From: Candidatus Bathyarchaeota archaeon
GTDB taxonomy: Archaea; Thermoproteota; Bathyarchaeia; TCS64
Length of the DNA stretch: 8,600 nt
Reading direction: 5' to 3'
Assembly (NCBI GenBank): GCA_014730055.1
Contig: WJIV01000218.1
Span: forward strand, 1 to 8,600
Shown here: positions 1-4,969 of the stretch, piece after piece
Position numbering within the stretch: the stretch's first letter is position 1
Layout of the letters: each line of letters begins with the position of its first letter
Notes under the pieces: model-generated
Databases searched by the model: none
The model's input: the letters and a program-made list of their open reading frames with translations, nothing else
What the model was told of the DNA's origin: nothing
Program-made: the position numbers and the translations under genes

Positions 1-1
1 A

Positions 2-127
2 AAAATGGACCAGTCTCAGCGGGTTACCGATGTATATGGATCAAAGGAAACCAGTGAAAGTCAATATGCCCCCTATGGTGGTGGGCGGATAGCCGTTTGC
101 CAAGTAAAAACAAATTGTATAGAATAA
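2..127 (+). CDS. Possible 3' end of an unrecognised gene, cut by window edge
   Basis: An open frame enters from the left edge and ends at TAA 125-127. It contains an ATG at position 5, which would give a 40-residue peptide, but the frame is open to base 2 and may belong to a longer gene. The peptide includes a glycine/tyrosine-rich segment (YAPYGGGRIAVCQ) and two cysteines. I do not recognise the family. It would be convergent with the GYD gene that ends at 139. The alternative is chance openness in a short stretch; another frame here also has an ATG at 36 and stops at 92. Weak call. Confidence 0.3.
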   Translation, partial: KMDQSQRVTDVYGSKETSESQYAPYGGGRIAVCQVKTNCIE

Positions 128-138
128 AAAAGAAAGAA

Positions 139-429
139 TCAGATCTGTTTTACCATTTCAACCATTTGCTCAGGCGTGAACCCTGTAAGAGTTTCAGTTC
201 TTAGAAGACCTCTAGAACCCCAACTGAGAAGAGCCTTACTCATAGCCTCCTCGTCAGGAGCCTCCCCGATGGCTACAACATCGTATCTACCCATAGTAAA
301 GATGAGTTCCTTGACTTCTACACCAAATGACTCAAAAACTTCTTTACTCTCACTTATCCCATGAGGCAAGTCCTTTATGGTCTCAATTCTCTTCTGTGTA
401 AAATTCCCTAACATAACATATAATGGCAT
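139..429 (-). CDS. GYD-domain protein (small alpha/beta ferredoxin-like fold)
   Basis: Reads as a 96-residue GYD-family protein. It opens with a beta strand (PLYVMLGNFTQKRIETIKDL), and the mid-region FTMGRYDVVAIGEAPDEEA contains the GRYD motif that gives the family its name. The C-terminus (LRTETLTGFTPEQMVEMV) also matches the usual family ending, and the length is typical. The biochemical role of the family is unknown; members are small soluble proteins with a dimeric alpha-beta barrel-like fold. The frame is open to a GTG at 438, but that GTG lies inside the AGGTGA ribosome-site-like sequence (435-440), five bases before ATG 429, so I chose the ATG. It appears to be a single-gene transcript behind a strong TATA box. 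Confidence 0.85.
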   Translation of the reverse strand: MPLYVMLGNFTQKRIETIKDLPHGISESKEVFESFGVEVKELIFTMGRYDVVAIGEAPDEEAMSKALLSWGSRGLLRTETLTGFTPEQMVEMVKQI

Positions 430-434
430 TTTTT

Positions 435-460
435 TCACCTAACTTTAATACTATATAAGC
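435..460 (-). promoter_or_regulatory. TATA box and ribosome-site candidate for the GYD gene
   Basis: Read on the minus strand, GCTTATATAG (451-460) is a good archaeal TATA box centred about 26 bases before ATG 429. AGGTGA (435-440) lies five bases before that ATG. If transcription starts at the standard distance from the TATA box, the message would begin almost at the ATG and the AGGTGA would not be transcribed. Both readings support 429 as the start. Confidence 0.6.
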
Positions 461-559
461 GAAGAGATACATCCGTTTTAAACCTTAACATAAAAATTAC
501 TACACTGTTCACGCTTTACCAAGAGGAGTTTAATGGAGAAAATAATAAAAAAGGGAATA

Positions 560-856
560 TCATTTCGTTGGTGAGAATTCTTCAGTAATAACAAACCAGC
601 CTTCCGATGAAGAAATCCTCATATCAATTATCTCTTGATACTCTTCGGAGTTAAACCATGTTTCCGCTTCTCTGGTTGAATTGAATTCAACTATAGCCAG
701 AAATTTAAAGGGCTCTCCTTCGAGTACATTTTCTATTGGACCTCGCACAAGGAATTTACCGTTGTACTTGTCAATAGTTTCACCTACCAGTGATAAATAT
801 TTTTTAAACTTCCCGGGGTCATTAACTGTAAAATTAGTCACAACATATCCTTTCAT
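560..856 (-). CDS. DUF1330 family protein
   Basis: A 98-residue protein that matches the DUF1330 pattern of a dimeric alpha-beta barrel. An N-terminal strand GYVVTNFTVNDPGKFKKYL is followed by GKFLVRGP (about residues 34-41), the EGEPFKFLAIVEF strand, and the motif REAETWFNSEEYQEI (about residues 62-76), the hallmark of the family. It ends in a strand, WFVITEEF. The fold is related to small monooxygenase-like and GYD proteins, but no reaction is established. The start is the only in-frame ATG preceding the conserved GYVV strand; no clear ribosome site precedes it. It lies in tandem with the GYD gene, 130 bases apart with a separate TATA box between them, so probably a separate transcript. Upstream, 857-1116 holds no gene I can support. 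Confidence 0.85.
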   Translation of the reverse strand: MKGYVVTNFTVNDPGKFKKYLSLVGETIDKYNGKFLVRGPIENVLEGEPFKFLAIVEFNSTREAETWFNSEEYQEIIDMRISSSEGWFVITEEFSPTK

Positions 857-1116
857 AATGTATCAAACTTTCTTTTTTTACATAGATTAAATCTTAGAAA
901 GACTTTATCTTCAAACCATATTAAAACATAATCTTTGTATTTAACTAAAAGAATGGCTGTATATAAAGCGCACCCGAATTAAGTCCATGATATATACCAT
1001 TGTATACGTATCCTGTTATTACGATTCGCATAAGGTTCATGTCTCGTACAGGTTTTACAATTAAAGGCACAGGTAATATGTATTTAACTTCACTGAGGTG
1101 CATCTTTGCTACTGGA

Positions 1117-1126
1117 ATTATATATG
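1117..1126 (+). promoter_or_regulatory. TATA box for the first SnoaL-like gene
   Basis: ATTATATATG lies about 20 bases before the ATG at 1142. This places transcription start within a few bases of the start codon, so the message is probably leaderless. No ribosome site is evident. The run is nearly symmetric, so it could also serve the other strand. Confidence 0.5.
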
Positions 1127-1141
1127 CAGGTATCTTAGTTG

Positions 1142-1582
1142 ATGTTACTGAATGATGGTGATTTATTGTTAGAGAGAAATAAGAATCTTGTACGAAGTTT
1201 TTTTGAGAGAGCTAACACTATTGGGGGAACCCCTGTGGATATGGTCACAGAAGATTTTGTAGCTCATATCTCTGGTGCGCAACCTTATGACCTGAAAGCA
1301 TTTGAAGATTATCAAGAGAGCTTTTATTCTAGTTTTTCTGAAACTGAGACGGTTGTGGAGGATTTAATTGCTGAGGGTGATAGGGTCGCTTTTCGAGGTT
1401 ATGTTAGGACTGTACATACTGGTGAGTTTATGGGTGTTCCAGCATCTGGAAAGGAGATTGTCGTATCAGTTATTGGGTTTGCAAAGATCGAGCAAGGTAA
1501 GATTGCTGAGTGGTGGAATTTTCCTGACCGTTTGAGCTGGATGCAACAGATAGGAGCGTTACCAGAGAGAGTTGATAATTAA
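1142..1582 (+). CDS. SnoaL-like / NTF2-fold protein (ester cyclase-like), copy A
   Basis: A 146-residue protein of the SnoaL-like polyketide cyclase (ester cyclase) family. It starts with an amphipathic helix (NKNLVRSFFERAN), then VTEDFVAHISG, then the family core AEGDRVAFRGYVRTVHTGEF (about residues 77-96) followed by GVPASGKEI. The C-terminal strand pair is IGFAKIEQGKIAEWWNFPD, and the ending MQQIGALP is also typical. These proteins form a cone-shaped alpha+beta barrel with a deep pocket; many are uncharacterised and are not true cyclases. The frame also allows TTG 1139, immediately before ATG 1142; I chose the ATG. Codons favour T in the third position, like copy B and the second half of the REC-PAS-PAS gene. 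It shares family and orientation with the gene at 1886, but the two are divergent paralogues with a decayed gene between them. Confidence 0.85.
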   Translation: MLLNDGDLLLERNKNLVRSFFERANTIGGTPVDMVTEDFVAHISGAQPYDLKAFEDYQESFYSSFSETETVVEDLIAEGDRVAFRGYVRTVHTGEFMGVPASGKEIVVSVIGFAKIEQGKIAEWWNFPDRLSWMQQIGALPERVDN

Positions 1583-1596
1583 CCTGTAGCAGGCAT

Positions 1597-1778
1597 TCAT
1601 GTTAAAATTTCTTTAGAGACTACCCTTTTAATAGACCGAGGTTCCAGTCCGTAATCCTGAAGTATTTGTTTTATGCGTGCAGTGATAGGGTTTTTACGGA
1701 TATAAGGGATAAATCATCTATACCATACTTCTAGGATACGTGTCTCTGACCTTTTTCCAGTTCATCTTCCCACTTCAT
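1597..1778 (-). pseudogene. Decayed small gene, unrecognised family
   Basis: On the minus strand an ATG at 1778 opens MKWEDELEKGQRHVS, which is stopped by TAG (1731-1733). The same frame continues as KYGIDD, and after one base of frame change at about 1713 a 38-residue open stretch follows: YIRKNPITARIKQIL, then QDYGLEPRSIKRVVSKEIL, ending at TGA 1597-1599. Joined, the pieces look like one continuous, soluble, helix-rich polypeptide of about 60 residues. This suggests a gene with one stop and one frameshift rather than chance. I do not recognise the family. The lysine/arginine-rich C-terminal half could bind nucleic acid, but that is a guess. It accounts for most of the 300-base gap between the two SnoaL-like genes. 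Confidence 0.4.
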
Positions 1779-1885
1779 AATTAGTGAAATAGAGAAGCGT
1801 GAATAAAATATCGGTCAATTAGAGCGGTAAATAAATTGTGTTAACTTTATTACCCCTCTTTTTATCATCATTAATTGAGAATAAA

Positions 1886-2323
1886 ATGGGAATAGAGGAG
1901 AATAAAAAAATTGGTCTCAAGTTGATGAAGGCTGTAAACGAGCAAGACATGGGATCACTGGATGAACTAGTAATACCAGAATACGTAAATCATCAACTAA
2001 AGGTAGGAAGTCGGGAGGATCTTAAGCAAATATTAAGAAGGCAATACACTGGTTTTCCAGATGTTCATCGGACAGTTGAGGATATTATTGCTGATGTGGA
2101 AACGGTATGGATTAAGGTCAAAATCACAGGAACACATACAGGTGAATATCGTGGAGTTGCTCCTACTGGAAAGAAGTATGTAATGGCAGCTGTTCCTCAT
2201 TATCGTATAGATGGCGGGAAAGTAGTGGAAGGGTGGTCGGTTTTTAATCCTTTGGATCTATTCAAACAACTTGGTGTTATCATATACAAAGGATTCCCTG
2301 ATGAAGTAAAGGCACCGATTTGA
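1886..2323 (+). CDS. SnoaL-like / NTF2-fold protein (ester cyclase-like), copy B
   Basis: A 145-residue SnoaL-like protein. Helix 1 (KKIGLKLMKAVNEQDMGSLDELV) leads to PEYVNHQLKVGSREDLKQIL. The family signature follows: GFPDVHRTVEDIIADVETVWIKV across two lines of strand, then GTHTGEYRGVAPTGKKYVM and the terminal pair HYRIDGGKVVEGWSVFNPLD, LFKQLGVI. The frame extends upstream to GTG 1838, but the extra 16 residues are a hydrophobic, non-family leader, so I chose ATG 1886, where the family homology begins. A TATA-like TAAATAAAT lies at 1828-1836. It is paralogous to copy A (shared HTGEF/HTGEY, GVPASGK/GVAPTGK and the GK(I/V)xEWW/EGW ending), but divergent enough that a recent duplication is unlikely. 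The substrate cannot be read from the sequence. Confidence 0.85.
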   Translation: MGIEENKKIGLKLMKAVNEQDMGSLDELVIPEYVNHQLKVGSREDLKQILRRQYTGFPDVHRTVEDIIADVETVWIKVKITGTHTGEYRGVAPTGKKYVMAAVPHYRIDGGKVVEGWSVFNPLDLFKQLGVIIYKGFPDEVKAPI

Positions 2324-2431
2324 TTTATACTTAGACGCAGCGTGAAAGTGAAGATAAAATCATCGATAAAAAAGAGGTTGGTTTGCGGGAAAAATATCAT
2401 GAATTTAATGTTGAGGTTTCGTTTACTTCGA

Positions 2432-2551
2432 TTAGCAACATTCTTCTAGTTTTGTTTTCTCTTCCTCTGCACAGCCACAGTCTGATACTGGATTCTCGTC
2501 CTTGCCCTCTTCACAACCACAGCTTGTATCTGGTTTACTCTTTGCACTCAT
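2432..2551 (-). CDS. Small cysteine-rich peptide with paired CGC motifs (possible metal binder)
   Basis: A 39-residue acidic peptide with six cysteines: SCGCEE (Cys11, Cys13), DCGCAEE (Cys25, Cys27) and a C-terminal CC (Cys38-Cys39). The CGC-EE motif repeats at a spacing of 14 residues. A good ribosome site GGTGA (2558-2562) lies six bases before ATG 2551, and a TATA-like box precedes it, so I regard this as a real gene despite its size. No recognised family. Clustered CxC and CC with many acidic residues suggest binding of soft metals, as in metallothionein-like peptides; this is inference. It is divergently transcribed from the Lrp/AsnC regulator at 2680, which is the obvious candidate to control it. 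The opposite-strand frame here (2383-2577) has no ribosome site and looks like its antisense shadow. Confidence 0.6.
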   Translation of the reverse strand: MSAKSKPDTSCGCEEGKDENPVSDCGCAEEEKTKLEECC

Positions 2552-2582
2552 ACACGTTCACCAACCTTTCTGGATAATAAGG

Positions 2583-2671
2583 AAATATAACGGTTCTTGA
2601 TAAGAAAATAAACCAATAACCTTATCTGACTTAATAATATAAAGTACATCAGTGTGGGTTGATTGGTGGGG
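2583..2671. promoter_or_regulatory. Divergent promoter region between cysteine-rich peptide and Lrp-type regulator
   Basis: Plus strand: AATATAAAG (2636-2644) is the TATA box for the regulator, and GGTGGGG (2665-2671) is its ribosome site, eight bases before ATG 2680. Minus strand: GTTATATTTCC (2581-2591) can serve the cysteine-rich gene. Between the two TATA boxes lies an inverted repeat GATAAG (2599-2604) / CTTATC (2621-2626), with arm centres 22 bases apart, about two helical turns. That spacing would suit a dimeric or tetrameric Lrp-type repressor. The operator role is inferred from position only. Confidence 0.5.
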
Positions 2672-2679
2672 TTAATATT

Positions 2680-3141
2680 ATGAAGTTTCGCTCCGAAAAG
2701 CTGGATAAGGTAGATAACACCATACTGGGGATGCTTGTTGAGGATTCCAGGACAACGTTAGCAAGTATTTCAGAGGAGGTGGGTCTTTCCAGTCCCGCTA
2801 TCCGGGAACGGATAAACAAGTTAAAGGAAGAAGGAGTCATCAAAGGATTCTCAACAATAGTTGACTATAAGAAATTGGGATATGGGTTAACTGCGTTTAT
2901 TGGGCTGCGTATGGATGACTCAAAGTGTTGCCAGGAGGATGTATTCGTAGAGTTGGAAAATGTCCCTGAGGTGCTTGAGGCTCATTTCACGAATGGTGAG
3001 GAAGATGTTCTTGTTAAGGTGGTGTCCCGGGATACGGAGAGCCTTGTTGGTTTGCTGGGTGAGTTGAATGCTATTGATAGCGTGAACCGTACACGGACAC
3101 TGATTGCACTGAAGACCCCGATAGAGAGAAACCTAAGGTAG
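2680..3141 (+). CDS. Lrp/AsnC-family transcriptional regulator
   Basis: A 153-residue Lrp/AsnC regulator of normal family length. The N-terminal helix-turn-helix runs over about residues 8-55: LDKVDNTILGMLVEDSRTTL, then ISEEVGLSSPAIRERINKLKEEGVIKGF. It continues into the linker strand STIVDYKKLGYG and the RAM (ligand-binding ferredoxin-like) domain: TAFIGLRM, VPEVLEAHFTNGEEDVLVKVV, and the C-terminal strand VNRTRTLIALKTPIE. Such proteins assemble as dimers to octamers, bind DNA with their HTH, and respond to amino acids or other small ligands. An unusual adjacent cysteine pair (DSKCCQED) sits in the first helix of the RAM domain. The frame opens earlier at TTG 2659, but the ribosome site GGTGGGG at 2665-2671 fixes ATG 2680. 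It is divergent from the cysteine-rich peptide gene. Confidence 0.93.
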   Translation: MKFRSEKLDKVDNTILGMLVEDSRTTLASISEEVGLSSPAIRERINKLKEEGVIKGFSTIVDYKKLGYGLTAFIGLRMDDSKCCQEDVFVELENVPEVLEAHFTNGEEDVLVKVVSRDTESLVGLLGELNAIDSVNRTRTLIALKTPIERNLR

Positions 3142-3154
3142 AATAGCAATATAA

Positions 3155-3211
3155 CTTGTATATAAGGGGGGAGGGTTTAGGGGAGTTATCTTTGGTTGGG
3201 GTTGGGTTCGG
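3155..3211 (+). promoter_or_regulatory. TATA box followed by G-rich tract (G-quadruplex-capable)
   Basis: TTGTATATAAG (3156-3166) is a strong TATA-like sequence directly after the regulator's stop. It runs straight into G-runs: G6 at 3166-3171, GGG at 3173-3175, G4 at 3180-3183, G4 at 3198-3201 and GGG at 3204-3206. Five runs of three or more G on one strand can form a G-quadruplex in DNA or RNA. No protein gene follows on the plus strand within 500 bases, so the TATA box either drives a non-coding transcript or is incidental. The stretch 3242-3351 beyond it shows only a 19-codon open frame from TTG 3245 that I do not call. Confidence 0.35.
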
Positions 3212-3228
3212 ATAAAAAATGATGTTTA

Positions 3229-3241
3229 ACCTGAATCAGGT
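3229..3241. repeat. 13-base palindrome ACCTGA-A-TCAGGT
   Basis: Six-base arms ACCTGA and TCAGGT flank a single central A. The site lies 87 bases downstream of the Lrp-type gene and beside the G-rich tract. The symmetric form suits a dimeric DNA-binding protein. Its first seven bases, ACCTGAA, also begin the arm of the structured element at 4767 and 8439, although that element has a different interior, so this may be coincidence. Confidence 0.35.
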
Positions 3242-3351
3242 GAATTGAGACATAAATTATTGATTAGATTGCTGGTTGATTATCTACCAAAGGCCTGGGA
3301 ATAGCCTGTATCTAACTTTTTCAGCATCTAAACAATTATACATATAGTAAA

Positions 3352-3486
3352 TTAAGCGTAAACGTAGATATCTGTAACGGTAACAATATTATTAACGTTG
3401 ACTCCCCGTTTTTCCGCCTCACCCCTCAGAACATTAAGCCTTGAGTCAAGACGAATAGTCCGCGTAACATGAACTATATCACTCAA
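3352..3486 (-). CDS. Ribbon-helix-helix domain, small regulator or remnant
   Basis: A 44-codon minus-strand frame reads VTRTIRLD (beta strand), SRLNVLRGEAEKRG (helix A), VNVNNIVTVTDIYVYA (helix B). It aligns over its length with the first 55 residues of the ribbon-helix-helix protein at 6360-6908 (VSRSFRIG...ILQEDAEAQGTSVNALLNNILKKY). No ATG is in frame; TTG 3486 is the only usable start. ATG 3502 lies in another frame and would need a frameshift. A TATA box (TTTTATATATTTTT on the minus strand, 3515-3528) is positioned to start transcription near 3495, supporting expression. No C-terminal domain follows. It is either a minimal stand-alone DNA-binding protein or the surviving 5' end of a decayed paralogue. 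The domain call is firmer than the functional status. Confidence 0.5.
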   Translation of the reverse strand: MSDIVHVTRTIRLDSRLNVLRGEAEKRGVNVNNIVTVTDIYVYA

Positions 3487-3514
3487 ACTGCAATCGACTC
3501 ATTATTAGCATCTA

Positions 3515-3528
3515 AAAATATATAAAAA
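3515..3528 (-). promoter_or_regulatory. TATA box for the small ribbon-helix-helix frame
   Basis: Read on the minus strand this is TTTTATATATTTTT, centred about 35 bases before TTG 3486. The rest of 3530-3670 contains only a hydrophobic minus-strand frame (3505-3696) with no ribosome site and no family features, which I do not accept as a gene. Confidence 0.4.
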
Positions 3529-3727
3529 ACTAGCGAGAAATAGGCAAAATACTGGCCAAAAAGAGGGGAACCCTACTTGAACCGGAGTCTGTAAAGAAAT
3601 AATACCTATGCAAGACTGTGCTCCAATTAACAAGAATAGAGCATGTGACCTTGTTTTATACCTGTCTACCACATATAAATATGGGTAAATTACCAATGTT
3701 TTTAGGTGTCCCTAACTTTCATACGGT

Positions 3728-4261
3728 ATGAGATTGTTTCGTAGTAATAATTCAAGAGATAATAGCCTTTACTTTTCTTTGCTATTGATAGTTTTAACAA
3801 TAATACTCTCGGTGGCTGTTTTTAACCGGTGGATAAACCTTAGATTCCAAATAGGAGGTTTCTATTTCGGCCACTTATTAGTCTGGATAGGCTCGTTATA
3901 CTTCGCTGTTTATAACCCAATCTACTACATCCTTAAAAGAAGAAACCCAAGACTCGTAAAGCCCCTAATAAAACTCCACACCTATGGAAATTTACTTGCC
4001 TTCATGATGGTTTCCCTCCATAATGCCCAACAACTAGGCAGACCTGCGCAGTTTTACCCTGATCTAGGTACTGGGATATCTCTTTATATCATAGTTGTTT
4101 TCCTGGTAATCACGGGGTTCCTGTACAGGTATCAATTGTTTCCCGATCATGAGCGTCTATCGAGAGCACCACATCTCAACAGAAGATTTCATATAGCTTT
4201 AACTTTTCTAATGTACCTCACGCTTATAGTCCACATCCTAAAAAATATTGGAGCATTCTAG
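3728..4261 (+). CDS. Five-helix membrane protein, predicted two-heme b-type cytochrome (ferric reductase-like)
   Basis: A 177-residue integral membrane protein. Predicted helices lie at about residues 14-32, 45-68, 83-98, 117-136 and 153-172, with positively charged connectors (KRRNPRLVKPLIK, RAPHLNRR). Helix 3 carries His84 and His98, and helix 5 carries His155 and His169. Both pairs have 13 intervening residues, the spacing with which two helices hold two stacked b hemes in ferric-reductase-like and cytochrome b561-type proteins. His49 in helix 2 is extra. There is no flavin or NAD(P)H domain, so it would act as the membrane electron carrier for an unidentified partner. A TATA-like CATATAAATATG (3671-3682) precedes it, and AGGTG (3704-3708) lies about 20 bases before the ATG, far for a ribosome site. 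It is convergent with the small zinc protein at 4282. I cannot name a characterised orthologue. Confidence 0.65.
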   Translation: MRLFRSNNSRDNSLYFSLLLIVLTIILSVAVFNRWINLRFQIGGFYFGHLLVWIGSLYFAVYNPIYYILKRRNPRLVKPLIKLHTYGNLLAFMMVSLHNAQQLGRPAQFYPDLGTGISLYIIVVFLVITGFLYRYQLFPDHERLSRAPHLNRRFHIALTFLMYLTLIVHILKNIGAF

Positions 4262-4281
4262 CAAAGATTTTCGATGCAAAA

Positions 4282-4506
4282 CTATTTTTTTGGATTGCAT
4301 ACCCTACATGGTTGCCATATCGCGTTTGGTCTAGTCCTTCTATAATATCGATATGCTTCGTCATACGTCTCGAATTTAAACCAGCCACCATCCCTCCGCA
4401 TTTCCTCTATGCCTTTATACTCAGTCTCCTTAGGTACCGCGTAGACACATGACTCCTCATGAAGCTTGTAGATATTAGTAGCCTTATCAGCGTTAAGCCA
4501 GAACAT
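4282..4506 (-). CDS. Small Ada-like zinc-binding protein
   Basis: A 74-residue protein with the pattern of a small Ada-type metal-binding fold. KLHEESCVYAV supplies His16 and Cys20; GGWFKFETYDEAYRYYRR (about residues 40-57) is the strand-helix that normally reads F-x-S/T-x-x-EA. The C-terminal PCRVCNPK supplies Cys67 and Cys70. These four residues would bind one zinc ion. In Ada itself the metal cysteine accepts methyl groups from DNA phosphotriesters, but stand-alone small relatives have no established role. DNA repair is therefore not claimed here. ATG 4506 has no ribosome site, so the message is probably leaderless. It faces a long structured non-coding region on its 5' side and ends 20 bases from the convergent membrane gene. 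Confidence 0.6.
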   Translation of the reverse strand: MFWLNADKATNIYKLHEESCVYAVPKETEYKGIEEMRRDGGWFKFETYDEAYRYYRRTRPNAIWQPCRVCNPKK

Positions 4507-4567
4507 GAACTACAATTACTCTAACGATAATTAACTCTTATCAAATCAGACCATTACTGAAATTCGT

Positions 4568-4591
4568 GAACCGGTTCCTCGTATTATAAAA
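4568..4591 (+). promoter_or_regulatory. Palindromic operator candidate GAACCGGTTC with adjacent TATA box
   Basis: GAACCGGTTC (4568-4577) is a perfect 10-base palindrome. Six bases later comes TTATAAAA (4584-4591), a TATA-like box on the plus strand. The next protein start is over 440 bases away. Promoter spacing puts a transcript start near 4612, upstream of the hairpins at 4662 and 4760, so this could drive a non-coding RNA whose synthesis is controlled by a protein on the palindrome. Inference from layout. Confidence 0.4.
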
Positions 4592-4661
4592 TGTTTTAGA
4601 GTAAATTTAATCACAGATAATTATCCAGGTTAAAGCCATTACTAAGAGGGTAGCGGTTCTA

Positions 4662-4716
4662 TGGTCGGGTAGTATGTTTATAACGGTCTACCTAAATGTG
4701 GAATCCTACCCGACCA
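4662..4716. other. Perfect 11-bp hairpin with 33-base loop
   Basis: TGGTCGGGTAG (4662-4672) pairs without mismatch with CTACCCGACCA (4706-4716). The loop is 33 bases and has no strong inner stem. No T-run follows on the plus strand, so it is not a simple terminator. It lies between the operator/TATA candidate at 4568-4591 and the repeated structured element at 4760. Possibilities are a structural part of one longer RNA or a transposon or protein recognition hairpin. Confidence 0.55.
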
Positions 4717-4759
4717 CTTATACAAAATACGAGAAGGATAAAAACCTTCCATAGATTGT

Positions 4760-4859
4760 AGTTTTTACCTGAACGGCAGAAAAAAGTTGATGATCTCCCC
4801 TAGTTAATGCGACATGTTAATTCAAGGGCTACCGTTCAGGCAAGGAAGGGTATGTTTTA
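4760..4859. repeat. Structured repeat element, copy 1 (candidate non-coding RNA)
   Basis: The outer stem is CCTGAACGG (4768-4776) with CCGTTCAGG (4832-4840). Inside are a 12-base variable linker, GATGATC, a second stem CCCT (4798-4801) / AGGG (4825-4828), and an inner pairing GTTAA (4803-4807) / TTAAT (4817-4821) closing the loop TGCGACATG. The match to copy 2 starts with AGTTTTTA before the stem and ends with ATGTTTTA, placed 12 bases after the stem in both copies. Just outside, CCTTCC (4745-4750) can pair with GGAAGG (4844-4849), a feature absent from copy 2. There is no open frame through it. It lies about 175 bases before the REC-PAS-PAS gene, in a divergent intergenic region. It matches no RNA family I know; a small non-autonomous mobile element is the main alternative. 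Confidence 0.7.
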
Positions 4860-4914
4860 CAGGTATTTAAGCCAAAGTAACGAGAATACGTAATTAATAT
4901 AGGCCTAAAAATCA

Positions 4915-4926
4915 CCCCTTCAGGGG
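4915..4926. other. Short GC hairpin upstream of the sensor gene
   Basis: CCCC (4915-4918), loop TTCA, GGGG (4923-4926). It is compact and stable but has no T-run on either side. It could end or pause a transcript coming from the structured element, or lie between it and the sensor promoter by chance. Low weight. Confidence 0.3.
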
Positions 4927-4969
4927 ATCTCTATTCATCTGCCATACACATAAATCAGAAATAGATCTA

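Noticed and set aside
945..1103. Minus-strand 52-codon open frame from ATG 1103
   Set aside because: No ribosome site and no recognisable family. A plus-strand frame (991-1155) is open over most of the same bases, so openness here is uninformative. Kept as a very weak possibility only.
2383..2577. Plus-strand 64-codon open frame
   Set aside because: No ribosome site, leucine/serine/histidine-rich composition typical of antisense, and it overlaps the better-supported minus-strand cysteine-rich peptide gene.
3245..3304. 19-codon frame from TTG reading RHKLLIRLLVDYLPKAWE
   Set aside because: It looks like an amphipathic helix, but it is too short and has no ribosome site or family match.
3505..3696. 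Minus-strand hydrophobic 63-codon frame
   Set aside because: No ribosome site or family pattern, and it overlaps the TATA box assigned to the ribbon-helix-helix frame; hydrophobic frames arise easily in AT-rich DNA.
4662..4716. tRNA gene
   Set aside because: The stem is too long, the loop has no T-arm or anticodon-arm pattern, and no GGTTCGA-type T loop was seen here or elsewhere in the window.
4760..4859. C/D box guide RNA reading of the repeated element
   Set aside because: CTGA and TGATGA-like strings occur, but the order is D-like before C-like, the C-like box in copy 2 deviates (TAGATGA), and the long outer stem does not fit a C/D RNA.
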